The position numbers and the translations under genes are program-made. DNA of 64,000 nt, from assembly GCF_022760855.1 (NCBI RefSeq), contig NZ_JAKTNR010000004.1, forward strand, positions 62,001 through 126,000. The letters are read 5' to 3'. The notes under the pieces were generated by a model. That model worked only from the letters and a program-made list of their open reading frames with translations. It was not told where the DNA came from and made no database searches. Below, piece after piece: positions 40,021 through 49,645 of the stretch (position 1 is the first letter of the stretch; every line of letters starts with the position of its first letter). The DNA comes from Thermus albus (GTDB taxonomy: Bacteria; Deinococcota; Deinococci; Deinococcales; Thermaceae).

Positions 40021-40659
40021 ATGAGGCGGAACCTTATGGCCCTTGCCCTCCTCCTTTCCGCCTGCGTCCCCCAGGCTACCCCACAGGAGGCCCGCCCTCT
40101 CCTGAAGGAAACGGGCTTTTACCCCGCCACCACGGGGCTGGAGTGGGTGTATGTGCCCGAGGGGGAAGCCCTTTCCGCCCCGCCCTACCGGGTGCGGGCG
40201 GAAGGCCCGGCCCTTTATGAGGGGCAGGAGGCCTTACGCTACCGAAGCTTTGGCCGGGGGGAGGATAGGGTCTACTACCGGCAGGTGGGGGCCTTTGGCG
40301 TGCGGCTTTTAGGCTTCCAGGACCCTTCGGCCCGGGTGGTCTTCACCCCGCCCATCCTGGAGTACCCGCCGGAAGCCCTCCTGAGCCCGGGCTACCGCTG
40401 GGGGGGTAAGGTGACGGTGCGGGTGGAACTCCTCACCCCTGGGGGGCGGGAGCCCTTGGCCCAAGGCGGCCTGGGCTACTCCATGGAGGTGCTGGAGGAG
40501 CGGGAGGTACGCCTGCCCGCGGGGGTCTTCCGGGTGTACCGGATCCGTCAGGTGTATCAGGATGAGCGCGGCCAGGATGCGCGGGAGGTCTGGTTCGTTC
40601 CCCGGGTGGGGGAGGTGCGCACCCGGGAAGGCCGCATCCTGGTGGAGAAGAACTTCTAG
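40021..40659 (+). CDS. Lipoprotein of unknown function, upstream of dxs
   Basis: From the ATG at 40021 the 212-residue product has a lipoprotein signal ([18 protein letters not shown]) with the lipidated Cys in LLLSAC. The mature part is beta-rich ([36 protein letters not shown]) and ends in [18 protein letters not shown], as in several secreted proteins that track DUF-type lipoproteins. The family is not recognised. The ATG at 40021 is preferred over an upstream in-frame start because a -10 box and the signal peptide fix it. dxs follows 8 nt later. Confidence 0.75.
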   Translation: MRRNLMALALLLSACVPQATPQEARPLLKETGFYPATTGLEWVYVPEGEALSAPPYRVRAEGPALYEGQEALRYRSFGRGEDRVYYRQVGAFGVRLLGFQDPSARVVFTPPILEYPPEALLSPGYRWGGKVTVRVELLTPGGREPLAQGGLGYSMEVLEEREVRLPAGVFRVYRIRQVYQDERGQDAREVWFVPRVGEVRTREGRILVEKNF

Positions 40660-40667
40660 GGGGAAAG

Positions 40668-42515
40668 ATGGTACTGGACAAGGTGAATAGCCCTGAGGAC
40701 CTTAAGGGTCTGAGCCTCGAGGAGCTCCTGGAGCTGGCCGAGGAGATCCGTAGCGAGATCATCCGGGTCACGGCGCAAAACGGCGGCCACCTGGCAAGCT
40801 CCTTGGGAGCGGTGGAACTCATCCTGGCCCTGCACCGAGTCTTCCAGTCCCCAAAGGACCGCATCCTTTTTGACGTGGGCCACCAGGCCTACGCCCACAA
40901 GCTGGTCACCGGGCGTAAGGACCGCTTCCACACCCTGAGGCAGGAAGGGGGGCTTTCCGGTTTCACCAAGGTCTCCGAGTCGGAGCACGACGCCATCACC
41001 GCCGGCCACGCCAGCACCTCCTTGGCCAACGCCCTGGGCATGGCCATCGCCCGGGACCTAAAGGGGGAGGACTACCACGTGGTGGCGGTGATTGGGGACG
41101 GGGCCCTTACTGGGGGGATGGCCCTGGCTGCCCTCAACAAGATCGGGGAGCTGGGCAAGAGGATGCTCATCGTTCTGAACGACAACGAGATGAGCATCTC
41201 GGAAAACGTGGGGGCCCTCAACAAGTACTTCAAGGAGCTACAGATCAGAAAGTGGGTGCAGGACGCTGAGAAGCTGGGCCGGAGCATCCTAGAACAGATC
41301 TCCCCTAGGCTCTTCAGCCTGGTGGACCGGGCCAAGGAGGCGGCCAAGCTCATCCTCCATCAGGAAAACCCCTTTTATGCTTGGGGCATCCGCTACGTGG
41401 GCCCCGTGGATGGCCACGACCTTAAGGGGCTCATCCACATCCTGGAACACTTGAAGGAGCTGGAGGGCCCCACCCTCCTCCACGTGGTCACCAAGAAGGG
41501 CAAGGGCTACAAGGTGGCGGAGGCCGACCCCATCTACTGGCATGGGCCTTCCGGCTTTGACCCCCTTAGGCCGGAAAAGGTCTCCAAAGGCTACTCCTGG
41601 AGCCAGGCCTTCGGGGATGCGGTCACGGAGCTGGCCCACCTGGAACCCCGCCTCTTTGTCCTCACCCCGGCCATGCGGGAGGGCTCGGGGCTGGTGCGCT
41701 ACTCCTTGGAGCACCCCGAGCGCTACCTGGACGTGGGCATCTGCGAGGACGTGGCGGTGACGGTGGCGGCAGGCATGGCCTTAAGGGGCCTAAAGCCCAT
41801 CGTGGCCATCTACTCCACCTTCCTGCAACGGGCCTACGACCAGGTGATCCACGACGTGGCCATAGAAGGCCTTCCCGTCATCTTCGCCATAGACCGGGCC
41901 GGGCTGGTGGGGGCGGATGGGGCCACCCACCACGGGGTCTTTGACATCGCCTACCTGCGCACCATCCCCAACCTGCAAATCGCCGCTCCCAAGGACGCCT
42001 TGGAGCTCAGGGCCATGCTGAAAAAGGCCCTGGAGATCGGGGGCCCAGTGGCCATCCGTTACCCCCGGGACAATGTGGAGCGGGTTCCCGAGGGCAGCTG
42101 GCCGGAGATGGCCTGGGGCCGGTGGGAGGTGCTCAAGGAGGGCACCGAGGTTTACATCCTGGCCTTTGGCAAGACCTTGCGGTACGCCCTCGAGGCCGCC
42201 CAAGACGACCCCCGGATTGGGGTGGTGAACGCCCGCTTCCTCAAGCCCCTGGACCGGGAGATGCTAAAGGCGCTTGCCCGCTACAAGCTCCTCACCGTGG
42301 AGGACCACCAGGGGATGGGGGGGTTTGGCAGCGCGGTCCTCGAGGCCCTTAACGAGATGGGCTTAAAGCCCGAGGTGAAGGTCCTAGCCCTTCCCGACCG
42401 CTTCTTTGAACATGGTCCTATCCCGAGCCTCCACCGCCAGGCGGGCATAGACGCCCGGGGCATCCGGGAAGCCTTGGCCGAGATGGGCATCCTTCCCCTC
42501 CATGAGCGGGCCTGA
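40668..42515 (+). CDS. dxs: 1-deoxy-D-xylulose-5-phosphate synthase
   Basis: The 615-residue thiamine-diphosphate enzyme joins pyruvate and glyceraldehyde-3-phosphate, the entry step of the non-mevalonate pathway. Landmarks in order: [52 protein letters not shown] with the ThDP GDG motif, [26 protein letters not shown] and YPRDN. Length is normal. A GGGGGAAAG Shine-Dalgarno precedes the ATG. The 3' end overlaps the next gene by 14 nt. Confidence 0.96.
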   Translation: MVLDKVNSPEDLKGLSLEELLELAEEIRSEIIRVTAQNGGHLASSLGAVELILALHRVFQSPKDRILFDVGHQAYAHKLVTGRKDRFHTLRQEGGLSGFTKVSESEHDAITAGHASTSLANALGMAIARDLKGEDYHVVAVIGDGALTGGMALAALNKIGELGKRMLIVLNDNEMSISENVGALNKYFKELQIRKWVQDAEKLGRSILEQISPRLFSLVDRAKEAAKLILHQENPFYAWGIRYVGPVDGHDLKGLIHILEHLKELEGPTLLHVVTKKGKGYKVAEADPIYWHGPSGFDPLRPEKVSKGYSWSQAFGDAVTELAHLEPRLFVLTPAMREGSGLVRYSLEHPERYLDVGICEDVAVTVAAGMALRGLKPIVAIYSTFLQRAYDQVIHDVAIEGLPVIFAIDRAGLVGADGATHHGVFDIAYLRTIPNLQIAAPKDALELRAMLKKALEIGGPVAIRYPRDNVERVPEGSWPEMAWGRWEVLKEGTEVYILAFGKTLRYALEAAQDDPRIGVVNARFLKPLDREMLKALARYKLLTVEDHQGMGGFGSAVLEALNEMGLKPEVKVLALPDRFFEHGPIPSLHRQAGIDARGIREALAEMGILPLHERA

Positions 42516-43116
42516 GACCTTGCGCTTTGCCGCCAACCTCTATCGCCTTCCCGCAGAAGGGGGGTATTTCCTGGTGGATGCCGGGCTCCCTTGGGAGGCG
42601 GGAAGACTTCTTAGACTTCTCCAGGAACCCCCCAGGCTCCTTTTCCTCACCCACCACCACCTGGACCACGCGGGCGGCGCCCGGGCCCTTTGGGCAAGGT
42701 TTGGCCTTCCCATCCTGGCCCATCCCCGGGAGTGGCCGTATCTCCTTAAGGAAAAGCCCAGGCCCCCCTTGCCCATCCCCTTCTTGGGCTCCTGGTTGGC
42801 CAACCTGGCCCCACCCCTTCCCCGGGAGGCCTTAAGGCCGGTGGAGGAAGGGGAGGAGATCCTGGGGTGGAGGGTGGTGGCGCTTCCCGGCCACACCCTA
42901 GGGCAGGTGGGGCTTTTCCGGGATGGCCTCCTCCTCGCCGGAGACGCCTTAAGGGGCCACGGCCTTCCCCCCCGGTTCATCAACGAGGATCACGCCTTGG
43001 CCAAAAGGACGGTGCGCAAAATCCTGGACCTGGGGGCGGAGAAGGTCTATGTGGGCCATGGTAAACCCCTCTCCCGGAAGGAAGTGGAGGCCTTGGCCCT
43101 TAGACTAGGGGTATGA
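42502..43116 (+). CDS. Metallo-beta-lactamase fold hydrolase
   Basis: The 204-residue protein has [17 protein letters not shown] with the HxHxDH zinc site, [18 protein letters not shown] with the next His, LLAGDALRG with the bridging Asp, and [11 protein letters not shown] with the last His. It is a glyoxalase-II-like hydrolase of unknown substrate. It overlaps both dxs and the following gene, so it is co-translated with them. Confidence 0.9.
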   Translation: MSGPETLRFAANLYRLPAEGGYFLVDAGLPWEAGRLLRLLQEPPRLLFLTHHHLDHAGGARALWARFGLPILAHPREWPYLLKEKPRPPLPIPFLGSWLANLAPPLPREALRPVEEGEEILGWRVVALPGHTLGQVGLFRDGLLLAGDALRGHGLPPRFINEDHALAKRTVRKILDLGAEKVYVGHGKPLSRKEVEALALRLGV

Positions 43117-44111
43117 AAAGGCTTTTAGCCCTCGTTCTCCTAAGCCTTTCCACCCTGGCCCAGGAGGTGGTGGTCTACCCGGGCTTTGCGGAGATTAAAG
43201 AACCTGTGGTCCTTCCCCCTGGGGCCTGGGTCTACCTGGGCGGGGAGAGGCTTACCCGGGTGGTACCGGGGTCGTTCAGGCTTCTCGGCGTGGAAGAGAT
43301 AGAGCGCGTCTACCAAGGCGGAGCGGTCCTCTTCCGCTACCAAGGAGAGGGCCCCGCCACCTTGCGCTACCTCTACACCGGGCTTTCCGGGGAGGTCTTC
43401 TACACCCTGGAAGGGGCCACCCTCACCCTCTGGGCCCGGCTTAGGCTGGAGGGAGGGCCCATGGAGGCCAGAAAGCTCACCCTTCTCGCGGGGGAGGCCC
43501 CCCTGCTGGGCTTGGCCGAGGCCAAGGGCCTACCCATGCGGGCTCTTGCGGAGGCCGCTCCTTTAGGGGAAAGCCCTTTTGGCCTCTTCCGCTATGGGCT
43601 CCCAGCCAGAAGGCTAGAACCTGGGACCACGGAGATCCCCGCCCTCAAGGCCCGGGTGGACCCCAGCCGGCTTCTTCGCTATCAGGGGCCTTTTCGCACG
43701 GACAGGTTTTTGGCCCTGGAACGGGGCTACCGCTTCAAGGCCCCCTTCCCCCTGGCGCCGGGGACTTTGGAGGTGGTGGAGGAAGGCTTCTTCCTGGGGC
43801 AGGCCGTGCTTCCCGCTACCCCTGAGGGGGAGGTGGCAGAGGTGTGGCTGGGACGGGACCTGGAGGGCCGGCTGGAACGGACGGTGAGCCTGCTGGGCCA
43901 AAGCGAAAAAGAAGCCACCTACCGGGTGGAAACCCGCTTCAAAAACCCCTACCCCTACCCCATCACCCTCCTCCTCTCGGAAACCTTCCCCCAGCCCTTC
44001 CGCCTGGACTTCCCCGGGGCCAGCCTCCTTCCCCAGGGGTACCGCCTGGAACTGGCCTTGAAACCCCAGGAAACCCGCACCCTCACCTACCGCCTCACCC
44101 TCCCCCGCTAG
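43113..44111 (+). CDS. Secreted DUF4139-like protein
   Basis: The 332-residue protein has a signal peptide ([17 protein letters not shown]) and a beta-rich body. The C-terminal third (YRFKAPFPLAPGTLEVVEEG, FFLGQAVLPATPEGEVAEVW, RVETRFKNPYPYPITLLL) follows the DUF4139 pattern, a family of envelope proteins without known function. It overlaps the MBL gene by 4 nt. No co-factor motif is visible. Confidence 0.7.
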   Translation: MKRLLALVLLSLSTLAQEVVVYPGFAEIKEPVVLPPGAWVYLGGERLTRVVPGSFRLLGVEEIERVYQGGAVLFRYQGEGPATLRYLYTGLSGEVFYTLEGATLTLWARLRLEGGPMEARKLTLLAGEAPLLGLAEAKGLPMRALAEAAPLGESPFGLFRYGLPARRLEPGTTEIPALKARVDPSRLLRYQGPFRTDRFLALERGYRFKAPFPLAPGTLEVVEEGFFLGQAVLPATPEGEVAEVWLGRDLEGRLERTVSLLGQSEKEATYRVETRFKNPYPYPITLLLSETFPQPFRLDFPGASLLPQGYRLELALKPQETRTLTYRLTLPR

Positions 44112-44149
44112 GGACATCTGCCCCCGCCTCGAGGGCCCATGCTTTGGAC

Positions 44150-45220
44150 ATGAAACCCGACCTGCACCGCTTCCCCCTCCTGGTGGCCTGGGAAATGACC
44201 CGGGCCTGCCTTCTCGCCTGCCAGCACTGCCGGGCGTCGGCGGTACCCGACCCCTTGCCCGGGGAGCTCACCACCGAGGAGGGATTAAGGCTCTTGGAGG
44301 AGCTGGCCAGCTACACCCCGAAGCCCATCCTCCTGCCCACGGGGGGTGACCCTTTGGCCCGGCCCGACCTGTTTCTCCTCCTGGAGGAGGCCAAACGCCT
44401 GGGCCTCAAGGTGGGCATCACCCCCGCCGTCACCCCCCGGCTCACCCGGGAGGTGGTGGCCCGCTTCAAGGAGCTTTCCGTCCACCAGATGGCCATCTCC
44501 CTGGACGGGGCCACACCGGAAAGCCACGATGGCTTCCGGGGCGTTCCCGGCACCTTTGCCCGGGCCCTTAAGGCCCTGGAATGGGCCCGGGAGGTGGGCC
44601 TCATGACCCAAGTGAACACCACCGTGACCCGGAGGACCAAGGGGGAACTCACCGGCATCGCCGAGATCCTGGCGGCGAAAGGGGTGGCCACCTGGGAGGT
44701 GTTCTTCCTGGTTCCTGTGGGCCGGGGAGCGCTTCTAGAGCAGCTTTCCCCCCAAGAATACGAGGAGGTGATGCACCTTCTTTACGACCTTTCCCGCCGC
44801 TACCCCTTTAAGGTGCGCACCACGGAAGGCCCCATGTTCCGCCGGGTGGCCCTGGAGCGCCGGAGACGGGAAGGGGGTGAGGACGGGGCCTTGGTGGGGG
44901 AGGGCCGGGGGGTGCACCTCTCCGACGGCTTTGGTTTCGTTTTCGTTTCCTCCACGGGGGAGGTCTACCCCTCCGGTTTCCTGCCCCTTTCCGCTGGGAA
45001 TGTGCGGGAGAAGCCCCTTCTGGAGATCTACCGGCATAGCCCCCTCTTCCTGGAGCTTCGCAACAAAGCCCTCCTTAAGGGCAAGTGCGGGGTCTGCGAG
45101 TACCGGGAGGTTTGCGGGGGAAGCCGGGCCCGCGCCTGGGCGGAAACCGGGGACCACCTGGCCTCGGACCCCCGGTGCGCCCACCTCCCCAAAGGCCTAG
45201 GACAAATGCCCCTGGCCTAA
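44150..45220 (+). CDS. Radical SAM/SPASM domain enzyme
   Basis: From the ATG at 44150 the protein has 356 residues. Cys20, Cys24 and Cys27 in TRACLLACQHC bind the SAM [4Fe-4S] cluster, LPTGGDPLARPD replaces the usual GGEP, and the C-terminus CGVCEYREVCGGSRARAW is a SPASM-type site for auxiliary clusters. It resembles the TIGR04053-type radical SAM family and the AhbD/NirJ heme-modifying enzymes. A role in tetrapyrrole or peptide modification is possible; a cytochrome c gene follows 27 nt downstream. A longer in-frame start lies inside the upstream gene and is rejected. Confidence 0.85.
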   Translation: MKPDLHRFPLLVAWEMTRACLLACQHCRASAVPDPLPGELTTEEGLRLLEELASYTPKPILLPTGGDPLARPDLFLLLEEAKRLGLKVGITPAVTPRLTREVVARFKELSVHQMAISLDGATPESHDGFRGVPGTFARALKALEWAREVGLMTQVNTTVTRRTKGELTGIAEILAAKGVATWEVFFLVPVGRGALLEQLSPQEYEEVMHLLYDLSRRYPFKVRTTEGPMFRRVALERRRREGGEDGALVGEGRGVHLSDGFGFVFVSSTGEVYPSGFLPLSAGNVREKPLLEIYRHSPLFLELRNKALLKGKCGVCEYREVCGGSRARAWAETGDHLASDPRCAHLPKGLGQMPLA

Positions 45221-45235
45221 GGAAGGGAAGTTCCC

Positions 45236-45241
45236 TATCAT
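45236..45241 (+). promoter_or_regulatory. -10 box of the cytochrome c gene
   Basis: TATCAT ends 6 nt before the ATG at 45248, consistent with a leaderless start in addition to any read-through from the radical SAM gene. Confidence 0.45.
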
Positions 45242-45247
45242 GGAACC

Positions 45248-45676
45248 ATGAAGCGCGGGCTTATTCTGTTGGTATTTTTGGGTTCCCTAGCCCTGGCGCA
45301 AAGCCCTGGGGCCAAGCTCTATTCCGCCAACTGCCAAAGTTGCCACCTGGCCAATGGGCAGGGGGTTCCCGGAGCCTTCCCTCCCCTCACCCATCTGGAC
45401 AAGGTGGTCCAGGCTAAGGGGGGCCGGGAATACCTGATCCGGGTAGTCCTCTACGGCCTCCAAGGAAGCCTGACGGTGGAGGGAAAGACCTATAACGGGG
45501 TCATGCCCCCCTTCCGCCAGCTTAAGGACCCGGAGGTGGCTAATCTCTTGAACTACATCCTCACCACCTTTGCCAAATCCAAGGCCAAGCCCATCAGCCC
45601 CGAGGAGGTGAAGGCGCAAAGGGCCAAGGCCAGGTCCCCCCAGGAGGTCCTCAAGTCCCGTCCCCCGGTCAAGTAG
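45248..45676 (+). CDS. Secreted c-type cytochrome
   Basis: The 142-residue protein has a signal peptide (MKRGLILLVFLGSLALAQ), a heme-binding CQSCH at residues 29-33, GVPGAFPPLT, and NGVMPPFRQL with the axial Met. The cytochrome domain ends near residue 110; the tail is basic (PEEVKAQRAKARSPQEVLK). It is a mono-heme class I cytochrome acting outside the membrane. A strong hairpin terminator follows. Confidence 0.92.
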   Translation: MKRGLILLVFLGSLALAQSPGAKLYSANCQSCHLANGQGVPGAFPPLTHLDKVVQAKGGREYLIRVVLYGLQGSLTVEGKTYNGVMPPFRQLKDPEVANLLNYILTTFAKSKAKPISPEEVKAQRAKARSPQEVLKSRPPVK

Positions 45677-45694
45677 ACCGGCGTACTCCCTCCC

Positions 45695-45716
45695 CCCGGG
45701 GCCTTTAGGCCCCGGG
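45695..45716 (+). terminator. Hairpin terminator after the cytochrome c gene
   Basis: CCCGGGGCC (45695-45703) pairs perfectly with GGCCCCGGG (45708-45716) around a TTTA loop, followed by CCACCTTTTCCC. The T run is short but the stem is very stable. Confidence 0.7.
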
Positions 45717-45757
45717 CCACCTTTTCCCACCCCAGAAGTGGGGATAATGGATTTGTC

Positions 45758-46714
45758 GTGGAGCCTGGGTTCCACCTTTTCTACGCAAGGCGCCTGGCTT
45801 GGCGCTACCGGTTCCTCTTGGCCATCCCCTTGGCCCTCCTTGGCCTTTTGCACCCCTTTTTCGCCTTGGCCTCCCTCCTGCCCTTTCTGCTTCCCGCCCG
45901 GCTTTGGGAAGGGCGGGCGCTACGGGAAATCGCCCGGGCCAGCCTGGCCTATCCCACCGCCTTGGCCTATGGGGAGGAGCGGCTTTGGCAGGAGGCCCGC
46001 AAGGTGCAGATCCCCCTTCCCCCCTTTCCCCTGGGCTTGCTCGTCGGCTACCTGGTCCTCCTGGCCTTGGCCCTGGCCTCGTGGGCGGGGTTTCCCCCCA
46101 GGGAAGCCCACCCCTTCGGGTTCGTTCCCGGACTCGAGCGCCCTGCAACCCCCCAGGACTCCCCGGATAGGGGTAAACCGGCCGAAGGGCCTGGGTCCTC
46201 ACCCGGGAAGACCACCCCAGCCCCGGATTCCCCAGGAAACCCCCAAGGGACGGAAACCGGCCAGAGCCAACCCGCCCCAACCCCCCAAGATGGCCAAGCC
46301 CCAGGGCCTAGCCCCCAGGAACCTTCCCTGACCCCGCCCGAGGCTTCCCCTCAGGCCCCAGGGGAGGGGGGAACTCCAGCGCCCACAGACGGGCAAGGGG
46401 GATCGAGGACCAGTCCGGGCCTTTCCCAGCAGGAACCGGGAAAGCCTCAGGGGGCGGGCACCCCCACCCCGGGCACCTCAGGGCCTTCCCCAAAGGTGGA
46501 GGCTCCCGTCCCTTTGCCCTTTCCCGAGGCCACCGGTCAGAGGGAAGGGCTCTTGGGACCAGGCCGCGAGGGAAGCGGCCAGGACCTTCCCTCCCCTTGG
46601 GGGGAAGGGCGTCCGCCCGAGGAGGTGCGCCGAGGGGTAGAGGTGTACCTGGAGCGCACCCCCCTGCCGCCCGAAGCCCGGGAGCTCCTAAAGCGCTATT
46701 TCAGCGGGCCTTAA
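45758..46714 (+). CDS. Membrane protein with long Pro/Gly/Gln-rich region
   Basis: The 318-residue product starts at GTG 45758. Residues ~18-45 and ~91-111 are membrane spans separated by a basic loop with IARASLAYPTALAYGEERLW. Residues ~112-290 are low complexity (Pro, Gly, Gln, Ser, Thr), and the last ~40 residues form a folded-looking helix (PEEVRRGVEVYLERTPLPPEA). I do not recognise it. The first half resembles small DUF-type membrane domains of unknown role. GATAAT (45743-45748) lies 9 nt upstream. Confidence 0.65.
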   Translation: MEPGFHLFYARRLAWRYRFLLAIPLALLGLLHPFFALASLLPFLLPARLWEGRALREIARASLAYPTALAYGEERLWQEARKVQIPLPPFPLGLLVGYLVLLALALASWAGFPPREAHPFGFVPGLERPATPQDSPDRGKPAEGPGSSPGKTTPAPDSPGNPQGTETGQSQPAPTPQDGQAPGPSPQEPSLTPPEASPQAPGEGGTPAPTDGQGGSRTSPGLSQQEPGKPQGAGTPTPGTSGPSPKVEAPVPLPFPEATGQREGLLGPGREGSGQDLPSPWGEGRPPEEVRRGVEVYLERTPLPPEARELLKRYFSGP

Positions 46715-47021
46715 GCCGGTTTAGGGCCTCGGCCACGCTGACCGGCCCCACCTCCAGGCGCTCCGCCATGGGGAAGGCCCCCATGGACCCCCCGTGGCCA
46801 AAACGGGCCCCCACCCGCAGGTCCACATCCCCAAGAAGCTCCCGCATGAGCTCGTGCTTCCTGCCGCCTTCCATGGCGGCGTAAGGGTTTTCCCGGACCT
46901 CGAGGAGGTGCGCCTCCCCTCCCTGCCCAAGCTCGTAAATGGCAAAGCGAGGGGCATGCCCAAAGGGGCCCGGGTACACCTTCTGGTCATCGTTTTTGGC
47001 TAGGGCGATGGCCACGCGCAT
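46701..47021 (-). CDS. NifB/NifX-type dinitrogenase cofactor-binding domain protein
   Basis: From the ATG at 47021 the 106-residue product reads MRVAIALAKNDDQKVYPGPF, then HAPRFAIYELG and GARFGHGGSMGAFPMAERL, matching the PF02579-type domain that binds Fe-S or FeMo-cofactor-like clusters in NifX, NifY and NafY. No nif genes are near, so a general iron-sulfur or molybdenum role is inferred. TATACT (minus strand, 47028-47033) is 6 nt upstream. The end overlaps the convergent membrane gene by 14 nt. Confidence 0.82.
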   Translation of the reverse strand: MRVAIALAKNDDQKVYPGPFGHAPRFAIYELGQGGEAHLLEVRENPYAAMEGGRKHELMRELLGDVDLRVGARFGHGGSMGAFPMAERLEVGPVSVAEALNRLKAR

Positions 47022-47027
47022 GGCCCA

Positions 47028-47033
47028 AGTATA
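47028..47033 (-). promoter_or_regulatory. -10 box of the NifX-type gene
   Basis: TATACT on the minus strand ends 6 nt before the ATG at 47021, between this gene and moaC. Confidence 0.5.
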
Positions 47034-47046
47034 CACCCCTGGGGTA

Positions 47047-47526
47047 TTATGGGGTCCCGGACCGCCGCCACTCCCCGCTCTTCCCCCCTGCCTTGTAGAG
47101 AAGCTGCACCCGGGAGATGACGAGCCCCTTGGAGGCCGCCTTCAGCATGTCGTAAACCGTGAGGGCCGCCACGGCGCAGGCGGTGAGGGCCTCCATCTCC
47201 ACCCCGGTCTCCGCCTTGGTGCGCACCGTGGCCTCTATGCGTACCCTTTTGGCCTCCTTTTCCAGCTCCACCCTCACCTCCACCCCGGTGAGGGGCAAGG
47301 GGTGGCAGAGGGGGATGAGTTCCGAGGTCCTCTTGGCCCCCATGATGCCCGCAAGCTGGGCCACCATCAGGGGATCCCCCTTCCCCACCCCGCCCCCTTC
47401 CAAGGCGGCCAGGGCCTCCTCCGTGAGCTCCACGTAGGCCTCGGCGGTGGCGGTGCGGAAGGTGGCCGCTTTCGCCGTCACGTCCACCATGTGGGGCTTC
47501 CCGTCCTTGAAGTGGGTCAGGTCCAT
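47047..47526 (-). CDS. moaC: Cyclic pyranopterin monophosphate synthase
   Basis: The 159-residue protein contains [38 protein letters not shown] and [20 protein letters not shown], the active-site segments of MoaC. It converts the MoaA product to cyclic pyranopterin monophosphate in molybdenum/tungsten cofactor synthesis, which the aldehyde oxidoreductase at 24.8 kb would need. No moaA is next to it. Confidence 0.95.
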   Translation of the reverse strand: MDLTHFKDGKPHMVDVTAKAATFRTATAEAYVELTEEALAALEGGGVGKGDPLMVAQLAGIMGAKRTSELIPLCHPLPLTGVEVRVELEKEAKRVRIEATVRTKAETGVEMEALTACAVAALTVYDMLKAASKGLVISRVQLLYKAGGKSGEWRRSGTP

Positions 47527-47542
47527 ACCCCCAGTCTAGGGC

Positions 47543-49042
47543 CTACCCCCCAAAACCCATACCGCTCACAAAGCGCAGGATGGGTTCCCGCATGAAGTAA
47601 ACGAAGAGGAGAACCAGAAGCTGTAGCCCGATGAAGGGAATACCCCCCAGGTAGATATCCGCGGTCTTTACTTCCTTGGGGGCCACATTCCGCAAGTAGA
47701 AGAGGGCGAAGCCGAAGGGTGGGGTGAGGAAGGAGGTCTGCAGGTTCACCCCCACCAGGAGGCCGAACCAGAGCTTGTCTATGTTCAAGGCCTCGGCCCC
47801 GATGGCCAAAAGGGGCAAGGCGATGAAGGCGATCTCAAAGAAGTCTATGAAGAAGCCCAGCAGGAACACCAGCACCATCACGAAAAGGATGAACCCCACC
47901 TCGCCCCCCGGGAGGCCCGTGAGGAAGCCCTCCACCCAAAGGTCCCCATCCACCCCCCGGAAGACCAGGCTGAAGAGGGTGGAACCGATGAGGATGAAGA
48001 TGACGAAGGCCGTGAGCTTGGCCGTGCCCTCCATGGCCCCGTAGAGGACCTTAAAGGAAAGCCTCCTGTTCAAAGCCGCCAGGATCAAAGCCCCCACCAC
48101 CCCCATGGCCCCGGCCTCGGTGGGGGTAGCCAGGCCGATGAGCACGGTGCCCAAGACCAGGAAGATGAGGACCAGGGGGGGCACCATGGAAAGAAGGGCC
48201 CTTCTGAGAAGGGGGTTTTTCCGGATCCAAGGAAGGAGCACCAGGGACCAGACCCCCAAGGCCAGGAGGACCTCCAGCCACTCCGCCCAGGCAGGCAAAA
48301 AGCGCCCTACGGCATAGGCCCCCACCCCCACGAGCAGGTAGGAGAGCAAGGCAAAGGCCGCCTGGGCTTCCTTGCCGGCATCGGGGCGGGCCTCGAGGGG
48401 AAGGGCTGGGGCCCATGTGGGACGGAAAAGGGCCACGTAGATCACGTAAAGAAAGTAAAGGCCCACGGTGAGCCCAGCGGGAATCAGGGCCGCCTTGTAC
48501 ATATCCCCCACGGAAACCCCAAGCTGGTCCGAAAGCACGATGAGGACCACGCTGGGGGGGATGATCTGGGCCAGGGTGGCCGAGCCCAGGATAACCCCGC
48601 TAGCTAGCCGGGGGTTATATCCGTACTTGAGCATGATGGGCAAGGAGATAAGGCCCATGGCCATGACGCTGGCGGCCACCACACCCGTGGTGGCCGCCAG
48701 GATGGCCCCCACAAAGACCACGCTTAGGGCCAAGCCCCCCCTAAGGGGCCCGAAGAGCTTCCCCATGGTGTCCAGAAGGTCTTCGGCCAGGCCGCTTTTC
48801 TCCAGGATGATCCCCATGAAGGTGAAGAAGGGAACGGCCAGGAGGAGCTGGTTGGACATGATGCCGAAGATCCGGTCGGGCATGGCCTTCAGGAGGGGGG
48901 CAGGAAAGATATCCAAGGCTATGCCCAAAAAGCCAAACACGATGCCCACCGCCCCCAAGGAGAAGGCCACAGGGTAGCCGGAGAGCAAGAACACCACCAA
49001 GGCCAAAAACATCAGGGGGGGCATGAGGCTTTCCAGGTTCAT
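47543..49042 (-). CDS. dctM: TRAP transporter large permease (DctM)
   Basis: The 499-residue protein has about 12 spans with the DctM landmarks: AVPFFTFMGIILEKSGLAEDLL, AATTGVVAASVMAMGLI, GVILGSATLAQIIPPSVVLI and QTSFLTPPFGFALFYLRNV. With DctQ it forms the sodium-driven importer of an organic acid or amino acid delivered by a DctP binding protein. The ATG overlaps the dctQ stop (ATGA). Confidence 0.93.
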   Translation of the reverse strand: MNLESLMPPLMFLALVVFLLSGYPVAFSLGAVGIVFGFLGIALDIFPAPLLKAMPDRIFGIMSNQLLLAVPFFTFMGIILEKSGLAEDLLDTMGKLFGPLRGGLALSVVFVGAILAATTGVVAASVMAMGLISLPIMLKYGYNPRLASGVILGSATLAQIIPPSVVLIVLSDQLGVSVGDMYKAALIPAGLTVGLYFLYVIYVALFRPTWAPALPLEARPDAGKEAQAAFALLSYLLVGVGAYAVGRFLPAWAEWLEVLLALGVWSLVLLPWIRKNPLLRRALLSMVPPLVLIFLVLGTVLIGLATPTEAGAMGVVGALILAALNRRLSFKVLYGAMEGTAKLTAFVIFILIGSTLFSLVFRGVDGDLWVEGFLTGLPGGEVGFILFVMVLVFLLGFFIDFFEIAFIALPLLAIGAEALNIDKLWFGLLVGVNLQTSFLTPPFGFALFYLRNVAPKEVKTADIYLGGIPFIGLQLLVLLFVYFMREPILRFVSGMGFGG

Positions 49043-49578
49043 TCCAGCACCTCCCGTTCCTCCTCTTGGAGTTGCAGATGCCCCGTGAGGTAGGCGAGGC
49101 GCTTGATGAGCTCAGAAATGCCCTGCAGGGCCAGCAGGGCAAACCCCAAGGGCAGGGCCAGCTTGATGGGCCAGCGGGGAAGACCGCCCACGTCGGGGGA
49201 CATCTCCCTCCCCAGGAAGGAGCTCTGGGCCCAAGGCCAGGAGAGGTAGATCACCCCCACGGCCATGGGCAGGAGGAAAAACACCGTCCCCACCACGTCA
49301 ATCCAAGCCTGGGTGCGCCTGGAGAAGCGACCAAAGACGAGGTCAATGCGCACGTGGGCGTTGTGCTTCAAGGCGTAGGCCCCGCCCAGGAGGAAGATGA
49401 GGCTGAACATGTACCACTGGGCCTCGAGGTAGGCGTTGGAACTGTAGCTGAAGCCGTAGCGCATAATGGCGTTACCCGCGGAAAGGAGGGCCACCAAAAG
49501 CACCAGCCACACGGTTACCTTTCCCACCACCTCGGTAAGGGCATCTATGGCTCTAGAAAGACCTAGGAGAAGCCGCAT
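49039..49578 (-). CDS. dctQ: TRAP transporter small permease (DctQ)
   Basis: From the ATG at 49578 the 179-residue protein has four membrane spans and the EAQWYMFSLIFLLGGAYALK and HNAHVRIDLVF motifs of DctQ. TTG 49584 is possible but ATG with AAGGGGGG upstream is better. No dctP-type binding-protein gene lies next to it in the window. Confidence 0.9.
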   Translation of the reverse strand: MRLLLGLSRAIDALTEVVGKVTVWLVLLVALLSAGNAIMRYGFSYSSNAYLEAQWYMFSLIFLLGGAYALKHNAHVRIDLVFGRFSRRTQAWIDVVGTVFFLLPMAVGVIYLSWPWAQSSFLGREMSPDVGGLPRWPIKLALPLGFALLALQGISELIKRLAYLTGHLQLQEEEREVLE

Positions 49579-49645
49579 TCCCAACCCCCCTTGAAACCCG
49601 CCCCATCCTACAAAGAGACGCTAGCCTGGTCAACGCCGGGCCCAC

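Noticed and set aside
45842-46280. Minus-strand ORF opposite the Pro/Gly-rich gene
   Set aside because: Arg/Gly/Pro-rich complement of low-complexity DNA without start signals or domain.
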